A stretch of DNA of 64,000 bases from Ciceribacter ferrooxidans. GTDB taxonomy: Bacteria; Pseudomonadota; Alphaproteobacteria; Rhizobiales; Rhizobiaceae. The position numbers and the translations under genes were made by a program. Location of the stretch: NCBI RefSeq assembly GCF_004137355.1, contig NZ_SDVB01000170.1, positions 476,918 to 540,917 of the forward strand. Reading direction: 5' to 3'. The notes beneath the pieces are model-generated. The model ran no database searches and had not been told where the DNA came from. It saw only the letters and a program-made list of their open reading frames with translations. Below, piece after piece: positions 7,872-19,444 of this stretch. Positions within the stretch are counted from its first letter, which is position 1, and every line of letters starts with the position of its first letter.

Positions 7872-7939
7872 TTTCGTGACCTTCGGGCTCACGAAACCAA
7901 GCAACAAGAAACGCCCCTGACGCGTCTCGCGTAGAGGGG
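7872..7939 (+). ncRNA. Structured 5' leader of rplM mRNA (two hairpins), candidate L13/S9 autoregulatory element
   Basis: Two stable hairpins lie between the promoter and the ribosome site. The first pairs TTTCGTGA (7872-7879) with TCACGAAA (7889-7896) and closes on a UUCG tetraloop. The second pairs CCCCT and ACGCG (7914-7924) with CGCGT and AGGGG (7928-7939). In E. coli, L13 represses its own operon through the 5' leader. That this leader does the same is inference from position and structure only. Confidence 0.5.
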
Positions 7940-7962
7940 TCCAAAACGGAAAGTGAAGAAAG

Positions 7963-8427
7963 ATGTCTACTTTCGTTCAGAAGCCTGCAGAGGTGGAGAA
8001 GAAGTGGATCCTCATCGATGCCGAAGGCCTCGTTGTCGGTCGTCTCGCCACCCTCATCGCCATGCGCCTGCGTGGCAAGCACAAGGCCACCTATACCCCC
8101 CACGTTGACGACGGCGACAATGTCATCGTCATCAATGCCGACAAGGTCGTCTTCACCGGCAAGAAGTACTCCGACAAGAAGTACTACTGGCACACCGGTT
8201 ACCCGGGCGGCATCAAGGAACGCACCGCTCGCGCCATCCTCGAAGGCCGTTTCCCGGAACGCGTCCTCGAAAAGGCCGTCGAACGCATGATCCCGCGTGG
8301 CCCGCTCGGCCGTCGCCAGATGAAGAACCTGCGCGTCTACGCCGGCTCCAACCATCCCCATGAAGCGCAGCAGCCGGTCGCTCTCGACGTGGCCAAGCTG
8401 AACAGCAAGAACGTAAGGAGCGCCTGA
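7963..8427 (+). CDS. rplM: 50S ribosomal protein L13
   Basis: The 154-residue protein is a complete bacterial L13. It has [16 protein letters not shown] (residues 15-30), the RNA-binding [23 protein letters not shown] block, the [18 protein letters not shown] loop and [18 protein letters not shown] near the C terminus. L13 is an early assembly protein of the large subunit. It is followed 2 bp later by rpsI, the usual two-gene operon, and preceded by a near-consensus promoter and a structured leader. Confidence 0.98.
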   Translation: MSTFVQKPAEVEKKWILIDAEGLVVGRLATLIAMRLRGKHKATYTPHVDDGDNVIVINADKVVFTGKKYSDKKYYWHTGYPGGIKERTARAILEGRFPERVLEKAVERMIPRGPLGRRQMKNLRVYAGSNHPHEAQQPVALDVAKLNSKNVRSA

Positions 8428-8429
8428 TA

Positions 8430-8897
8430 ATGGCTGATCTCTCTTCCCTGAAGGACCTCGGCACGACCCAGGAAGCATCCGCTCCGGTTCACGTCCGCAA
8501 GGTCGACTCGCTCGGCCGCTCCTACGCGACCGGCAAGCGCAAGAACGCGATCGCCCGCGTATGGGTCAAGCCGGGCACCGGCAAGATCACCATCAACGGT
8601 CGTGAATTCGGCACCTATTTCGCCCGTCCGGTCCTGCAGATGATCCTGCAGCAGCCGATCGTCGCCGCTGCCCGCACCGGTCAGTTCGACGTCGTCGCCA
8701 CGGTTACCGGCGGCGGTCTCTCCGGCCAGGCCGGTGCCGTTCGTCACGGCATCTCCAAGGCGCTCACCTACTTCGAGCCGGGCCTGCGCTCGGTCCTGAA
8801 GAAGGGCGGCTTCCTGACCCGCGACAGCCGCGTCGTCGAACGCAAGAAGTACGGCAAGGCGAAGGCCCGTCGTTCGTTCCAGTTCTCCAAGCGTTAA
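8430..8897 (+). CDS. rpsI: 30S ribosomal protein S9
   Basis: The 155-residue protein has an alphaproteobacterial N-terminal extension, then the S9 core: [27 protein letters not shown], the [17 protein letters not shown] segment and the positively charged tail RRSFQFSKR, which reaches toward P-site tRNA. It is translated from the rplM transcript with a 2-bp intergenic gap. A strong intrinsic terminator follows at 8923. Confidence 0.98.
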   Translation: MADLSSLKDLGTTQEASAPVHVRKVDSLGRSYATGKRKNAIARVWVKPGTGKITINGREFGTYFARPVLQMILQQPIVAAARTGQFDVVATVTGGGLSGQAGAVRHGISKALTYFEPGLRSVLKKGGFLTRDSRVVERKKYGKAKARRSFQFSKR

Positions 8898-8922
8898 TCG
8901 CGGGAAACCGGAAACGGAAATC

Positions 8923-8950
8923 AAGGCGGGGCTTCGGCTCCGCCTTTTTT
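8923..8950 (+). terminator. Intrinsic terminator of rplM-rpsI
   Basis: A GC-rich stem AAGGCGGGGC / GCTCCGCCTT closes on a TTCG tetraloop and runs directly into TTTTTT. It begins 26 bp after the rpsI stop codon. Confidence 0.9.
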
Positions 8951-9049
8951 CGTTTGTGCGGCCTGCGGTCGCCGGAAGAAACCTCTGGCATTCGCGTCGC
9001 CCGCCCCTAATATCCGAAGCGCACGGCAAGGACCCCTTCGAGAGACACC

Positions 9050-10003
9050 ATGGTCAGCAAATCCATCGACAACGCCTTTACGGCCAAGGCCATCCGTAGC
9101 GCCGCCACCGACCCGACCTACGCCGGCGCCCTCTCCTTCATGCGGCGGAAGTACTCCAAGACGCTGAAGGATGTCGACGCGGTTGTCCTCGGCATTCCCT
9201 TCGATGCGGCCGTCTCCAACCGCCCCGGCGCACGCTTCGGGCCGCAGGCGATTCGCCGGGCATCGGCGATTTTTGACAACGATCCGCAATATCCCTTCTC
9301 GCGCGATCTCTTCGAGCAGATGGCAGTGATCGACTATGGCGACGTGCTTCTCGACTTCGGCAATCATCAGAAGACCCCTGCCCTGATCGAGAAGGAGGCG
9401 GCGAAGATCATCGCCTCGGGTGCCTATCTTCTCGGCATCGGCGGTGACCACTTCGTCACCTGGCCGCTCCTGAAGGCGCATGCGGCCAAGCACGGGCCGC
9501 TGGCGCTCGTCCATTTCGATGCGCATCAGGACACCTGGGACGACGACGGCAAGCGGATCGACCACGGCTCCTTCGTCTGCCGGGCGGTGCGCGAGGGCGT
9601 CGTCGATCCGACGCGCTCGATCCAGATCGGCATCCGCACCCACGCGCCGGAGGATTTCGGCATCCGCATCATCCACGGATGGGAAGTCGAGGACATGGGC
9701 GCCCAGGCAATCGCCGATACGATCCTCGCCCATGTCGGAGACCGTCCTTGCTATCTCACCTTCGACATCGATTGCCTTGATCCGGCGTATGCGCCCGGAA
9801 CGGGCACGCCGGTCGCGGGTGGGCCGTCTTCGGCGAAGGCGCTCTCGGTGCTGCGCAAGCTCGGCGCTCTCGACATCCGCGGCTCGGACATCGTTGAGGT
9901 GGCACCGGCTTACGACCACGCCGACATCACCGCAATTGCTGGCGCAACGGTTGCGATGTATATGCTCGGTCTGCGCGCGGAAAAGCTTGCGACACGCGCC
10001 TGA
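9050..10003 (+). CDS. speB: Agmatinase-family ureohydrolase
   Basis: The 317-residue protein has the full ureohydrolase dimanganese site: GGDH with His134, DAHQD with Asp157, His159 and Asp161, and DIDCLDP with Asp239 and Asp241. NRPGARFGPQAIRRAS near 57-72 is typical of bacterial agmatinases. The expected reaction is agmatine to putrescine and urea, but some rhizobial homologues may act on other guanidino substrates, so the substrate is an inference from family. It lies between rpsI and argC, as I recall for S. meliloti. Confidence 0.88.
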   Translation: MVSKSIDNAFTAKAIRSAATDPTYAGALSFMRRKYSKTLKDVDAVVLGIPFDAAVSNRPGARFGPQAIRRASAIFDNDPQYPFSRDLFEQMAVIDYGDVLLDFGNHQKTPALIEKEAAKIIASGAYLLGIGGDHFVTWPLLKAHAAKHGPLALVHFDAHQDTWDDDGKRIDHGSFVCRAVREGVVDPTRSIQIGIRTHAPEDFGIRIIHGWEVEDMGAQAIADTILAHVGDRPCYLTFDIDCLDPAYAPGTGTPVAGGPSSAKALSVLRKLGALDIRGSDIVEVAPAYDHADITAIAGATVAMYMLGLRAEKLATRA

Positions 10004-10071
10004 CATATTGATTCAACACACTCACAAACAGAGTCCGAACTCTCATCCAAAGCACTGACAGGACAGGAAAA

Positions 10072-11004
10072 ATGGCAGCGAAGATCTTCATCGACGGCGA
10101 ACACGGCACCACGGGTCTGCAGATCCGCACGCGCTTGGCCGCTCGTCGCGACATCGAACTGCTGTCGATCCCGGAATCGGAGCGGCGCAATGAGAAGATG
10201 CGGGAAGATCTACTGAACAGCGCCGACATCGCGATCCTGTGCCTGCCGGACGAAGCCTCGAAACAGGCCTATGAGATGACGGCAGCCAACAACAATGTGC
10301 GGCTGCTCGATGCCTCGACCGCCTTCCGGGTCCATCCGGACTGGGCCTACGGCTTTGCCGAGATGGACAAGGCGCAGAAGGAGAAGATCCGCTCCGCCCG
10401 CTATGTCTCCAATCCCGGCTGCTATCCGACCGGCGCCATCGGCCTTATTCGTCCGCTGAGGGCTGCCGGCATCCTGCCGGATGGCTATCCGGTGACGGTG
10501 AATGCCGTGTCCGGCTACACCGGCGGCGGCAAGCAGATGATCGCCCAGATGGAAGACCAGAGCCGTCCCGACGCGATCACCGCCAACAATTTCCTCTACG
10601 GGCTGACGCTGAAGCACAAGCACGTACCGGAGATGAAGGTTCACGGTCTTCTCGACCGCGCACCTCTCTTCTCGCCTTCCGTCGGCCGCTTCGCCCAGGG
10701 CATGATCGTCCAGGTGCCGCTCTTCCAAGACGACCTGAAGGAAGGAACGACGATCGCGACGATCCACGCCGCCCTCGCCGCGCATTATGCAGGCCAGGAC
10801 ATCGTCAGTGTCGTTTCCCTTGATGAGAGTGCGGCACTTGCCCGCGTCGACGCCGAGGAACTGGTCGGGCAGGATACGATGAAGCTCTTCGTCTTCGGCA
10901 CCCCGGGCGGCGCCCATGTCAACCTCGTCGCGCTGCTCGACAATCTCGGCAAGGGCGCCTCGGGGGCTGCCGTGCAGAACATGGATCTGATGCTCTCGGC
11001 GTGA
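10072..11004 (+). CDS. argC: N-acetyl-gamma-glutamyl-phosphate reductase (short alphaproteobacterial type)
   Basis: The 310-residue protein is the short (type 2) ArgC. It has an N-terminal NADP-binding fold ([18 protein letters not shown]) and the catalytic cysteine Cys117 in [10 protein letters not shown], followed by [12 protein letters not shown]. It reduces N-acetylglutamyl phosphate to the semialdehyde in arginine synthesis. A VOC-family gene follows after 40 bp with a good AAGGAG site and is probably in the same transcript. Confidence 0.95.
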   Translation: MAAKIFIDGEHGTTGLQIRTRLAARRDIELLSIPESERRNEKMREDLLNSADIAILCLPDEASKQAYEMTAANNNVRLLDASTAFRVHPDWAYGFAEMDKAQKEKIRSARYVSNPGCYPTGAIGLIRPLRAAGILPDGYPVTVNAVSGYTGGGKQMIAQMEDQSRPDAITANNFLYGLTLKHKHVPEMKVHGLLDRAPLFSPSVGRFAQGMIVQVPLFQDDLKEGTTIATIHAALAAHYAGQDIVSVVSLDESAALARVDAEELVGQDTMKLFVFGTPGGAHVNLVALLDNLGKGASGAAVQNMDLMLSA

Positions 11005-11044
11005 GGTCGCCGGCGGGCATCGCAACGACGAGAAGGAGTTCACG

Positions 11045-11434
11045 ATGCTCGACCATGTCGGACTGTCCGTTTCGGACTATGCCAAGTCGAAAGCCTTCTA
11101 CGACGCGGTGATGCCGTCGATCGGCGCCTCCTGCATCATGGCGGTGACGGCGGAGGAGACCGGCGGCACCTATGAGGGCGCCGGCTACGGCTCCGCCGGC
11201 AAACCGTCCTTCTGGATCGGCACCGGCGGGCGCAGCACGGGCCAGGTCCACATCGCCTTTACCGCGCCGAACCGCGCGGCGGTCGATGCCTTCTATGCGG
11301 CAGCCATGGCGGCCGGGGCGCGGGACAATGGCGGACCCGGATTGCGGCCGCACTACCATCCCGACTATTACGCCGCCTTCGTGCTCGACCCGGACGGGCA
11401 TAACATCGAGGCGGTCTGCCACAAGCCGGAGTAA
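11045..11434 (+). CDS. VOC (glyoxalase-like) family protein
   Basis: The 129-residue protein starts MLDHVGLSVSDYAKSKAFYDAV and ends YYAAFVLDPDGHNIEAVCHKPE, the paired beta-alpha-beta modules of the VOC fold with metal-type His near residue 4 and Glu near 122. An AAGGAG site precedes the ATG. It follows argC closely and may be co-transcribed. Substrate unknown. Confidence 0.88.
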   Translation: MLDHVGLSVSDYAKSKAFYDAVMPSIGASCIMAVTAEETGGTYEGAGYGSAGKPSFWIGTGGRSTGQVHIAFTAPNRAAVDAFYAAAMAAGARDNGGPGLRPHYHPDYYAAFVLDPDGHNIEAVCHKPE

Positions 11435-11557
11435 CCGGCCGGAGCGATTGCCGCGGCATCGTTCACAGCACGCTCCAGCACGACGAGTTTGCGTTCGAAA
11501 ACGTCGAACAATTCGTCGCCGGAACGATGGATCGTCACGGCATGGACCGATCGCTAT

Positions 11558-11575
11558 ATCTGTTGGACAACAGAT
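11558..11575. promoter_or_regulatory. 18-bp palindrome upstream of the DODA-type dioxygenase
   Basis: ATCTGTTG-GA-CAACAGAT is a perfect 8+2+8 inverted repeat ending 10 bp before the dioxygenase start, directly against its GAGG ribosome site. It is a strong candidate operator (or RNA hairpin masking translation). No regulator gene is adjacent. Confidence 0.45.
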
Positions 11576-11585
11576 GAGGCGCGAC

Positions 11586-12413
11586 ATGAGCAGCGAACGT
11601 TTTCCCGTCTATTTCATCCCCCATGGCGGCGGTCCCTGGCCGTTCATGGATTTCCCGGCAGGTCCAGACGGCAAGAAGCCCTGGGGCGACCTCGACGCCT
11701 TCCTGAAAGGCCTCGATGCCGAGATCGGCCGTCGCCCGAAGGCCATTCTCGTGGTCTCCGGCCACTGGGAAAGGGAGCCGGTTCCGACCGTCTCCACCGC
11801 GGCACATCCGGGAATGCTCTACGACTATTCCGGTTTTCCGGAGGAAACCTACCGCCTGAGCTATCCGGCCCCCGGTTCGCCCGAGGTGGCGCGTCGGGCG
11901 AAGGCGCTTCTGGAGAAGGCCGGCATTCCCGCCGCAGAGGATGCGACCCGCGGTTATGACCACGGCGTCTTCGTGCCGCTGATGGTCGCCTATCCCGATG
12001 CGGACGTGCCGGTGGTGATGATTTCGCTGAAGAACACGCTCGACGTCGAGAGCCATGTGGCGATCGGCAAGGCGCTGGAGCCACTGCGCGACGAAGGCAT
12101 CCTGATCCTCGCCTCCGGCATGAGCTACCACAACATGCGGATGTTCTTCCGCGATACGCCGGAACACAGGCAGCAGGCGGTCCGCTTCGACGACTGGCTG
12201 TCGCAGACGGTCGAGATGTCCGATCCGGGCGAAAGAGTGGCACAGCTCTCGACCTGGGACCGAAACCCGGATGCGCTCGCCTGCCATGTGCCGGACCACG
12301 ATCATCTGGTTCCGCTGTTCGTCGCGGTCGGGGCGGCCGGGGCGGATGCCGGCCGTCACGTGTTCCGCGGCGAATTCCGCGGCAAGCCCTATTCGGGCTA
12401 CCGCTTCGGCTGA
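11586..12413 (+). CDS. 4,5-DOPA/extradiol dioxygenase family protein (LigB-like, YgiD type)
   Basis: The 275-residue protein is a class III extradiol ring-cleavage family member. Conserved metal-ligand histidines appear in YFIPHGGGPWPF (residues ~9-20), VVSGHWE (~57-63), GYDHGVFVPL and the C-terminal DHDHLVPLFVAVGAAG. E. coli YgiD opens the ring of L-DOPA; the substrate here is not known. ATG at 11586 has GAGG 7-10 bp upstream; the ATG at 11574 lies inside an upstream palindrome and is less likely. A longer in-frame reading from 11172 runs through the VOC gene and is not real. Confidence 0.88.
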   Translation: MSSERFPVYFIPHGGGPWPFMDFPAGPDGKKPWGDLDAFLKGLDAEIGRRPKAILVVSGHWEREPVPTVSTAAHPGMLYDYSGFPEETYRLSYPAPGSPEVARRAKALLEKAGIPAAEDATRGYDHGVFVPLMVAYPDADVPVVMISLKNTLDVESHVAIGKALEPLRDEGILILASGMSYHNMRMFFRDTPEHRQQAVRFDDWLSQTVEMSDPGERVAQLSTWDRNPDALACHVPDHDHLVPLFVAVGAAGADAGRHVFRGEFRGKPYSGYRFG

Positions 12414-12430
12414 GACATCAGTGGCGATCG

Positions 12431-13534
12431 TCAGTCGCGGACGGCGATCGCCACTTCCGGCGGATAGGCGCCGACGAAGCCCCGCCAGTGCGCGACGGCG
12501 AAGCCGAGCACGATCAGCGCACCCGCCTGATGGGCGAGCGCGACATGGAGCTGCACCTGCGTGAGCAACGTGGTGATGCCGAGCGCCGCCTGGACGGTGA
12601 TCAGCAGGAAGAGCACGACCGAACGCCTTGCGTGGGTCGTATCCGGTGCCGCCCGCAGCGATCCGATCATGTGCATGAGCGCCGCGGCAAAGAGCACGTA
12701 GGCGCCGAGGCGGTGAACGAACTGCACCGTCTTCGGGTTTTCGAAGAGATTGAGCCAGGCCGGCTGCTGGATGAAGAGGTCGCCCGGGATGATCGCGCCA
12801 TCCATCAGGGGCCAGGTGTTGTAGGTAAGGCCGGCGTCCAGTCCGGCGACCAGCGCGCCGAGATAGATCTGGAAGAAGGCAAGGATCGCGATCGCCGCCG
12901 CCCAGGTGCCGGAGCTCTCCGTCGGCGGTTCGTCGGCGGAGTGCGGCGCAAGCCCGCGCATGATCCACATGCACAACGAGAAGATCAGGCAGGCAATGAC
13001 GAGATGCGTGGCCAGCCGGTACTGGCTGACGTCGACGCGCTCGGCAAGGCCGGAAGAAACCATCCACCAGCCGATAAAGCCCTGAAAGCCCCCGAGCGCC
13101 AGAATGCCGAGGAGCGGCCCCTTGAGCCGCCGCTCGATACGGCCGGTCACCCAGAAGAAGAACAGCGGCACCGCGAAGATCACGCCGATGCCGCGGGCGA
13201 TCAGCCGATGCGCCCATTCCCACCAGAAGATCCGTTTGAAGTCGTCGACGGTCATATCCTTGTTGATCTGTGCATACTCAGGAATCCGCTGATAGAGGCG
13301 GAATTCCTCGTCCCACTGCTCGGCATTGAGCGGCGGGATGACGCCGTGGATCGGCTTCCATTCCGTGATCGAAAGGCCCGAATCGGTGAGCCGTGTCGCT
13401 CCCCCGACGAGCACCAGGCAGAAGAGCGCGAAGAGCACGAAGGCGAGCCAAAGGCGGATCGCCCGCCGGTTTCTCTCTCCCCGCTCGATCGTTTCGAGCA
13501 CCCTTGCTTCAACAGGATCGGTCGTGCTTGCCAT
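12431..13534 (-). CDS. ctaA: Heme A synthase (COX15/CtaA)
   Basis: The 367-residue membrane protein has about eight transmembrane helices. It shows COX15-type motifs: [26 protein letters not shown] after the first helix, [12 protein letters not shown] with a heme-ligand histidine, [22 protein letters not shown] and [11 protein letters not shown]. It oxidises heme O to heme A for cytochrome c oxidase assembly. The ATG at 13534 follows AGGAAG; the longer in-frame reading to 13669 has no support. It is convergent with the dioxygenase gene. Confidence 0.95.
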   Translation of the reverse strand: MASTTDPVEARVLETIERGERNRRAIRLWLAFVLFALFCLVLVGGATRLTDSGLSITEWKPIHGVIPPLNAEQWDEEFRLYQRIPEYAQINKDMTVDDFKRIFWWEWAHRLIARGIGVIFAVPLFFFWVTGRIERRLKGPLLGILALGGFQGFIGWWMVSSGLAERVDVSQYRLATHLVIACLIFSLCMWIMRGLAPHSADEPPTESSGTWAAAIAILAFFQIYLGALVAGLDAGLTYNTWPLMDGAIIPGDLFIQQPAWLNLFENPKTVQFVHRLGAYVLFAAALMHMIGSLRAAPDTTHARRSVVLFLLITVQAALGITTLLTQVQLHVALAHQAGALIVLGFAVAHWRGFVGAYPPEVAIAVRD

Positions 13535-13675
13535 GTCGCTTCCTCTCATCGGCTGTTGATTTGCCCGAGTTCCCCGTGCAAAACAAGCCCCGGATGCTGG
13601 CGACAGCCGGCCGCTCCGGCATTCGTGATCTAAGGATCTCGCGGCGGAAGCATCCGGAACAGAGGACAAGTGACG

Positions 13676-13885
13676 ATGCCTGCAAAACTGCGTTCATTCA
13701 TCGGGACGATCCTGATCATCTGCCTCGTCATCCTCTACGCGCTGGTTGCGACCACGATCGCCTCGGCCCTGCTCGCCACCTCTCCGTGGTGGGTCCACTT
13801 CCTCTATTTCCTGCTGTCGGGTCTTCTCTGGGTGCTTCCTGCCATGCTCATCATCAAGTGGATGGCGGGTCCCGTCCGGAAATAG
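13676..13885 (+). CDS. DUF2842 small membrane protein
   Basis: The ~69-residue product has two hydrophobic helices (about residues 9-30 and 38-60) joined by a short WWVH turn and ending in a basic GPVRK tail. This is the pattern I know as DUF2842, frequent next to ctaA in rhizobia. It is divergent from ctaA. An in-frame GTG at 13670 is an alternative start. Function unknown, perhaps linked to respiratory-complex assembly by neighbourhood only. Confidence 0.8.
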   Translation: MPAKLRSFIGTILIICLVILYALVATTIASALLATSPWWVHFLYFLLSGLLWVLPAMLIIKWMAGPVRK

Positions 13886-14050
13886 GCCTTCGCCACCACG
13901 TCAGGTTACCACTTGCTAACCGCGTTCCGCGGAAGCTGCGGATCGCACCATGCGCTTTAATGTTTGTATGGCGGCGACGGACTAGCATTCGGCACGAACT
14001 TTCTGCGCCGGAGAAACCCCTTGCAAGCCTCCATCCTTGACAATCATCGC

Positions 14051-15286
14051 ATGGCTGCCGAACCTCTCTCGCAAGGGAAGCCGAGGGCTGTGGGGGCCGC
14101 CAGGACCATGACCATCGGCACTGCCGGGGATCTGAAAATCGAAGTCTTCGACCGCATGGAGCCGCTCGAAATCGAGTGGCGGCGCCTGCAGGGTGATTCC
14201 TTCACATCGTTGCATCAGGGCTATGACTGGTGCGCCGCTTGGGTACGCAGCCACGACCATCCGCTCGCCATCCTGCGCGGCACGATCGCCGGCGAGACTT
14301 GCTTCATCCTCCCGCTCGAAATCGTCACCACGCGCTCCGTCCGCATCGCGCGCTATATCGCCGGGCCGTTCAACAACATCAACAACGGCCTCTTCACGCC
14401 CACCTTCCGCGCGCGCAGCAGTGCGCAAGTCGCCCGATCGGTAGCTCAGTCGATCGTTCGGGCGCTCAGCGGGCACGCCGATCTCGTCTGGCTGCAGAAC
14501 ATGCCCTTCGACTGGCGCGGTGAGCACCATCCCTTCGCGGCGCTGCCATCCGTCGAGAACCAGAACCACGCCTTTCAGCTGACGCTCGCCGCGGACATGG
14601 AGACGACGATCCGCCAGCTGAATGCCAAGCGCCGCCGCAAGATGTACCGCAACCAGTGCCGCAAGATGGAAGCGCATGGCGGGTTCGAGCACATCGTCGC
14701 CGCGACCGATCCGGAAAAGGCGGCACTGATCGACCTCTTCTTCCGCCAGAAGGCCGTCCGTTTCGAAACGCACGGCCTTCCGAACGTCTTCCGGCCCGAC
14801 GACGTTCAGGCCTTCTTCCGCAACCTGTTGCAGGTCGCTCCGGATGGCTGCGATACGCCGCTGCAACTGCACGCAATCCGCCTCAAGGGAGAAAACGAGG
14901 GCAAGATCGCGGCGATTGCGGGTCTTTCACGCAAGAACGACCACGTGATCTGCCAGTTCGGCTCGATCGACGAACACCTCGTACCCGACACGAGCCCGGG
15001 CGAACTGCTCTTCTTCCTGATGATCGAGAAGGTGATCGGCGAAGGTGCCGCGATCTTCGATTTCGGTGTCGGGGACCAGTGCTACAAGCGCCGCTGGTGC
15101 ACGACCGAGACGGTGCAGCACGACGTCCTGCTGCCGGTCTCCGCCAGGGGGCGCATCGCCGCGGCCGGGCTTCAGCTGGTGACGAGGACGAAGGCGGCCG
15201 TCAAGCGTCACCCGGCGCTCTACGCCTTCATCCAGCGTTTTCGTGCGCGCGCGGACAGGGAACCGGCGACCGAACCCGGCGAGTAA
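14051..15286 (+). CDS. GNAT/BioF2-like acetyltransferase of the polysaccharide locus
   Basis: The product (~411 residues from this ATG) has the BioF2/CelD-type acetyltransferase domain in its middle and C-terminal half. Residues around KRRRKMYRNQCRKME, FFRQKAVRFE and GELLFFLMIEKVIGEGAAIFDFGVGDQCYKRRW are typical of proteins that acylate polysaccharides or sugar precursors. It begins the surface polysaccharide locus. The start is uncertain: 13964, 14051 and 14108 are all in frame, and only 14108 has a partial CAGGA site. Confidence 0.75.
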   Translation: MAAEPLSQGKPRAVGAARTMTIGTAGDLKIEVFDRMEPLEIEWRRLQGDSFTSLHQGYDWCAAWVRSHDHPLAILRGTIAGETCFILPLEIVTTRSVRIARYIAGPFNNINNGLFTPTFRARSSAQVARSVAQSIVRALSGHADLVWLQNMPFDWRGEHHPFAALPSVENQNHAFQLTLAADMETTIRQLNAKRRRKMYRNQCRKMEAHGGFEHIVAATDPEKAALIDLFFRQKAVRFETHGLPNVFRPDDVQAFFRNLLQVAPDGCDTPLQLHAIRLKGENEGKIAAIAGLSRKNDHVICQFGSIDEHLVPDTSPGELLFFLMIEKVIGEGAAIFDFGVGDQCYKRRWCTTETVQHDVLLPVSARGRIAAAGLQLVTRTKAAVKRHPALYAFIQRFRARADREPATEPGE

Positions 15287-15310
15287 CGCGAGCTACAGTC
15301 GCCATTCGGA

Positions 15311-17524
<2,214 letters not shown>

Positions 17525-17707
17525 ACTGCACTCCCGGTCCGGATTTCGGCCAAACGTAAACGACTATGGTAACGCAAGAGTTAACCTCGCCGACCAGCGG
17601 ACGCGTCAGTGCTCCATTCTGCCGCCACTTCTTTACCCGCCATTAACCCTAACCGAAGGATAACGGGACAAGTTTGGAAGCACCGACTCGGGAGCGCGAA
17701 CAGCGCA

Positions 17708-18286
17708 ATGGAACTGGCTGTTGTCATAAAGCGGATCATGTCTATCGTCTTCGCCGTGGCGTTGGCGGCGCTTGCCGGCTGCACTAGCTATCAGCCGGCG
17801 CCGAAAGCCTTTCACGAGTCGACGATCGAGCCCTATCGCCTCGGCAGCGGCGACCGCCTGAGAATTACGGTCTTCGAACAGGACAACCTCACCAATACCT
17901 ACACGGTCGATCAGGCCGGCTATATCGCCTTCCCGTTGATCGGGCAGGTCGCCGCTCGCGGCTCGACCCTCGCCCAGCTCGAGGGCACGATCGCCCAGAA
18001 GCTTCGCCAGGGCTACCTGCGCGATCCCGACGTCAGCATCGAGATCGACCGTTACCGGTCCATCTTCATCATGGGCGAAGTCGGACAGCCGGGCCAATAT
18101 TCCTACGTGGCGGGCATGACGGTTCAGAATGCCGTCGCCGTCGCCGGAGGCTTCACAGCCAGAGCGAACCAGAGAGATGTCGACATCACGCGCAACGTCA
18201 ACGGCGAGATCATGACCGGCCGTGTGCCGATCACCGATCCGATCCTCGCAGGCGACACGGTCTATGTGCGAGAACGGCTCTTCTGA
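17708..18286 (+). CDS. Polysaccharide export lipoprotein (Wza/GumB family)
   Basis: The product starts with a lipoprotein signal (IVFAVALAALAGC, lipobox LAGC). A Poly_export domain follows (YRLGSGDRLRITVFEQDNL, then YIAFPLIGQVAARGSTLAQLEGTIAQKL) and an SLBB domain (IFIMGEVGQPGQYSYVAGMTVQNAVAVAGGF). It is the short form, ~192 residues, like GumB. It would form the outer-membrane export channel with the divergent co-polymerase. The glycosyltransferase start lies 3 bp after its stop, so the two are one operon. The start is not certain: 17738 is an alternative, and 17609 would place the signal peptide internally. Confidence 0.88.
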   Translation: MELAVVIKRIMSIVFAVALAALAGCTSYQPAPKAFHESTIEPYRLGSGDRLRITVFEQDNLTNTYTVDQAGYIAFPLIGQVAARGSTLAQLEGTIAQKLRQGYLRDPDVSIEIDRYRSIFIMGEVGQPGQYSYVAGMTVQNAVAVAGGFTARANQRDVDITRNVNGEIMTGRVPITDPILAGDTVYVRERLF

Positions 18287-18289
18287 TCC

Positions 18290-19432
18290 ATGCCTGAAGG
18301 TCCACCGCTCCGCATCGTCCACTGCTTCCGATCACCCGTGGGCGGAATCTTCCGCCACGTGCGCGACCTCGCAGAACAGCATAGCCGCGCCGGCCACCAG
18401 GTCGGCATCGTCTGCGACAGTCTGACGGGCAGCGAGCACGAGGAACGGCTCTTCGAACAGATCCGGCCGTTCCTCGCGCTCGGCCTCACACGCATTCCCA
18501 TTCGCCGTTCGGTCGGCTTCGGCGATCTCGCCACCGTCCGCAGCAGCTACAAAGAAATAAAGAGCTTGCAGCCTGACATCCTGCACGGCCACGGCGCCAA
18601 AGGCGGCGCCCTGGTCCGCATCGTCGGCTCAGCCCTGCGGGTCCGAAGGTATCGCGTCGCCCGCTTCTACACGCCCCACGGCGGGAGCCTGCACTACGAG
18701 CAGGCGACCTTCGCCGGGTGGGGCATCTTCGCACTCGAACGGCTGCTGGAGCGTTTCGGCGATGCGCTGGTCTTCGTCTGCGACTTCGAGCACCGGACCT
18801 ACGAGAACAAGGTTGGCAAGCCTCGCTGCGACTGGCGGACGATCCACAACGGGATCAGCGACACCGACTTCGAGCAGATCCCAACGCGCTCCGACAGCGT
18901 CGACTACATCTATGTCGGCATGCTGCGCGACCTGAAAGGGCCCGACATCTTCATCGACGCCTTCGCCCGCACGGAACGGCTGGTCGGCCGACCGCTGTCG
19001 GCGCTTGTCATCGGCGATGGCCCGGACCGCGACAAATACGAGACCACGCTGGTGCAGAAGGGGCTCGGACGTCGCGTCGGCCTCCTCCCGGCAATGCCGA
19101 TCAAGGAGGCCTTTGCGACCTCGGACATGGTCGTCGTCCCATCGCGAGCGGAATCCATGCCTTACATCGTGCTCGAAACGCTGGCCGCCGGAAAGACACT
19201 GATTGCCTCGCGTGTCGGCGGCATCCCGGAGGTCCTCGGCCCTGACAGCGAAGCGCTGGCCGAGCGGGGCGATGCGGCCGACCTCGCCCGCGTGATGGCG
19301 AAGGCGCTGACGACCCCCGGATGGGCGAAGTCCGTGATGCCGGACCCCGCGGCGTTCAAGACGAAATTCTCCGCGTCCGTCATGGCCGAGAAGATGCTCG
19401 GCTTCTACCGCGAGCGGCTCGCTGCGATCTGA
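18290..19432 (+). CDS. GT4 family glycosyltransferase
   Basis: The 380-residue protein has the GT-B fold. The N-terminal domain has PLRIVHCFRSPVGGIFRHVRDLAEQHSRAGH and ILHGHGAKGGAL. The C-terminal domain has YVGMLRDLKGPDIFIDAFA, LVIGDGPDRDKYE and the GT4 E-x7-E signature region RAESMPYIVLETLAAGKTLIASRVGGIPE. It would add a sugar to the lipid-linked repeat unit at the cytoplasmic face. It is translated 3 bp after the Wza-like gene. Donor and linkage are unknown. Confidence 0.92.
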   Translation: MPEGPPLRIVHCFRSPVGGIFRHVRDLAEQHSRAGHQVGIVCDSLTGSEHEERLFEQIRPFLALGLTRIPIRRSVGFGDLATVRSSYKEIKSLQPDILHGHGAKGGALVRIVGSALRVRRYRVARFYTPHGGSLHYEQATFAGWGIFALERLLERFGDALVFVCDFEHRTYENKVGKPRCDWRTIHNGISDTDFEQIPTRSDSVDYIYVGMLRDLKGPDIFIDAFARTERLVGRPLSALVIGDGPDRDKYETTLVQKGLGRRVGLLPAMPIKEAFATSDMVVVPSRAESMPYIVLETLAAGKTLIASRVGGIPEVLGPDSEALAERGDAADLARVMAKALTTPGWAKSVMPDPAAFKTKFSASVMAEKMLGFYRERLAAI

Positions 19433-19444
19433 ACGGCGTCCGCC

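Noticed and set aside
11435-11557. Possible remnant of a regulator gene on the minus strand upstream of the DODA-type gene
   Set aside because: A short open stretch exists but has no recognisable HTH and no supported start or stop.
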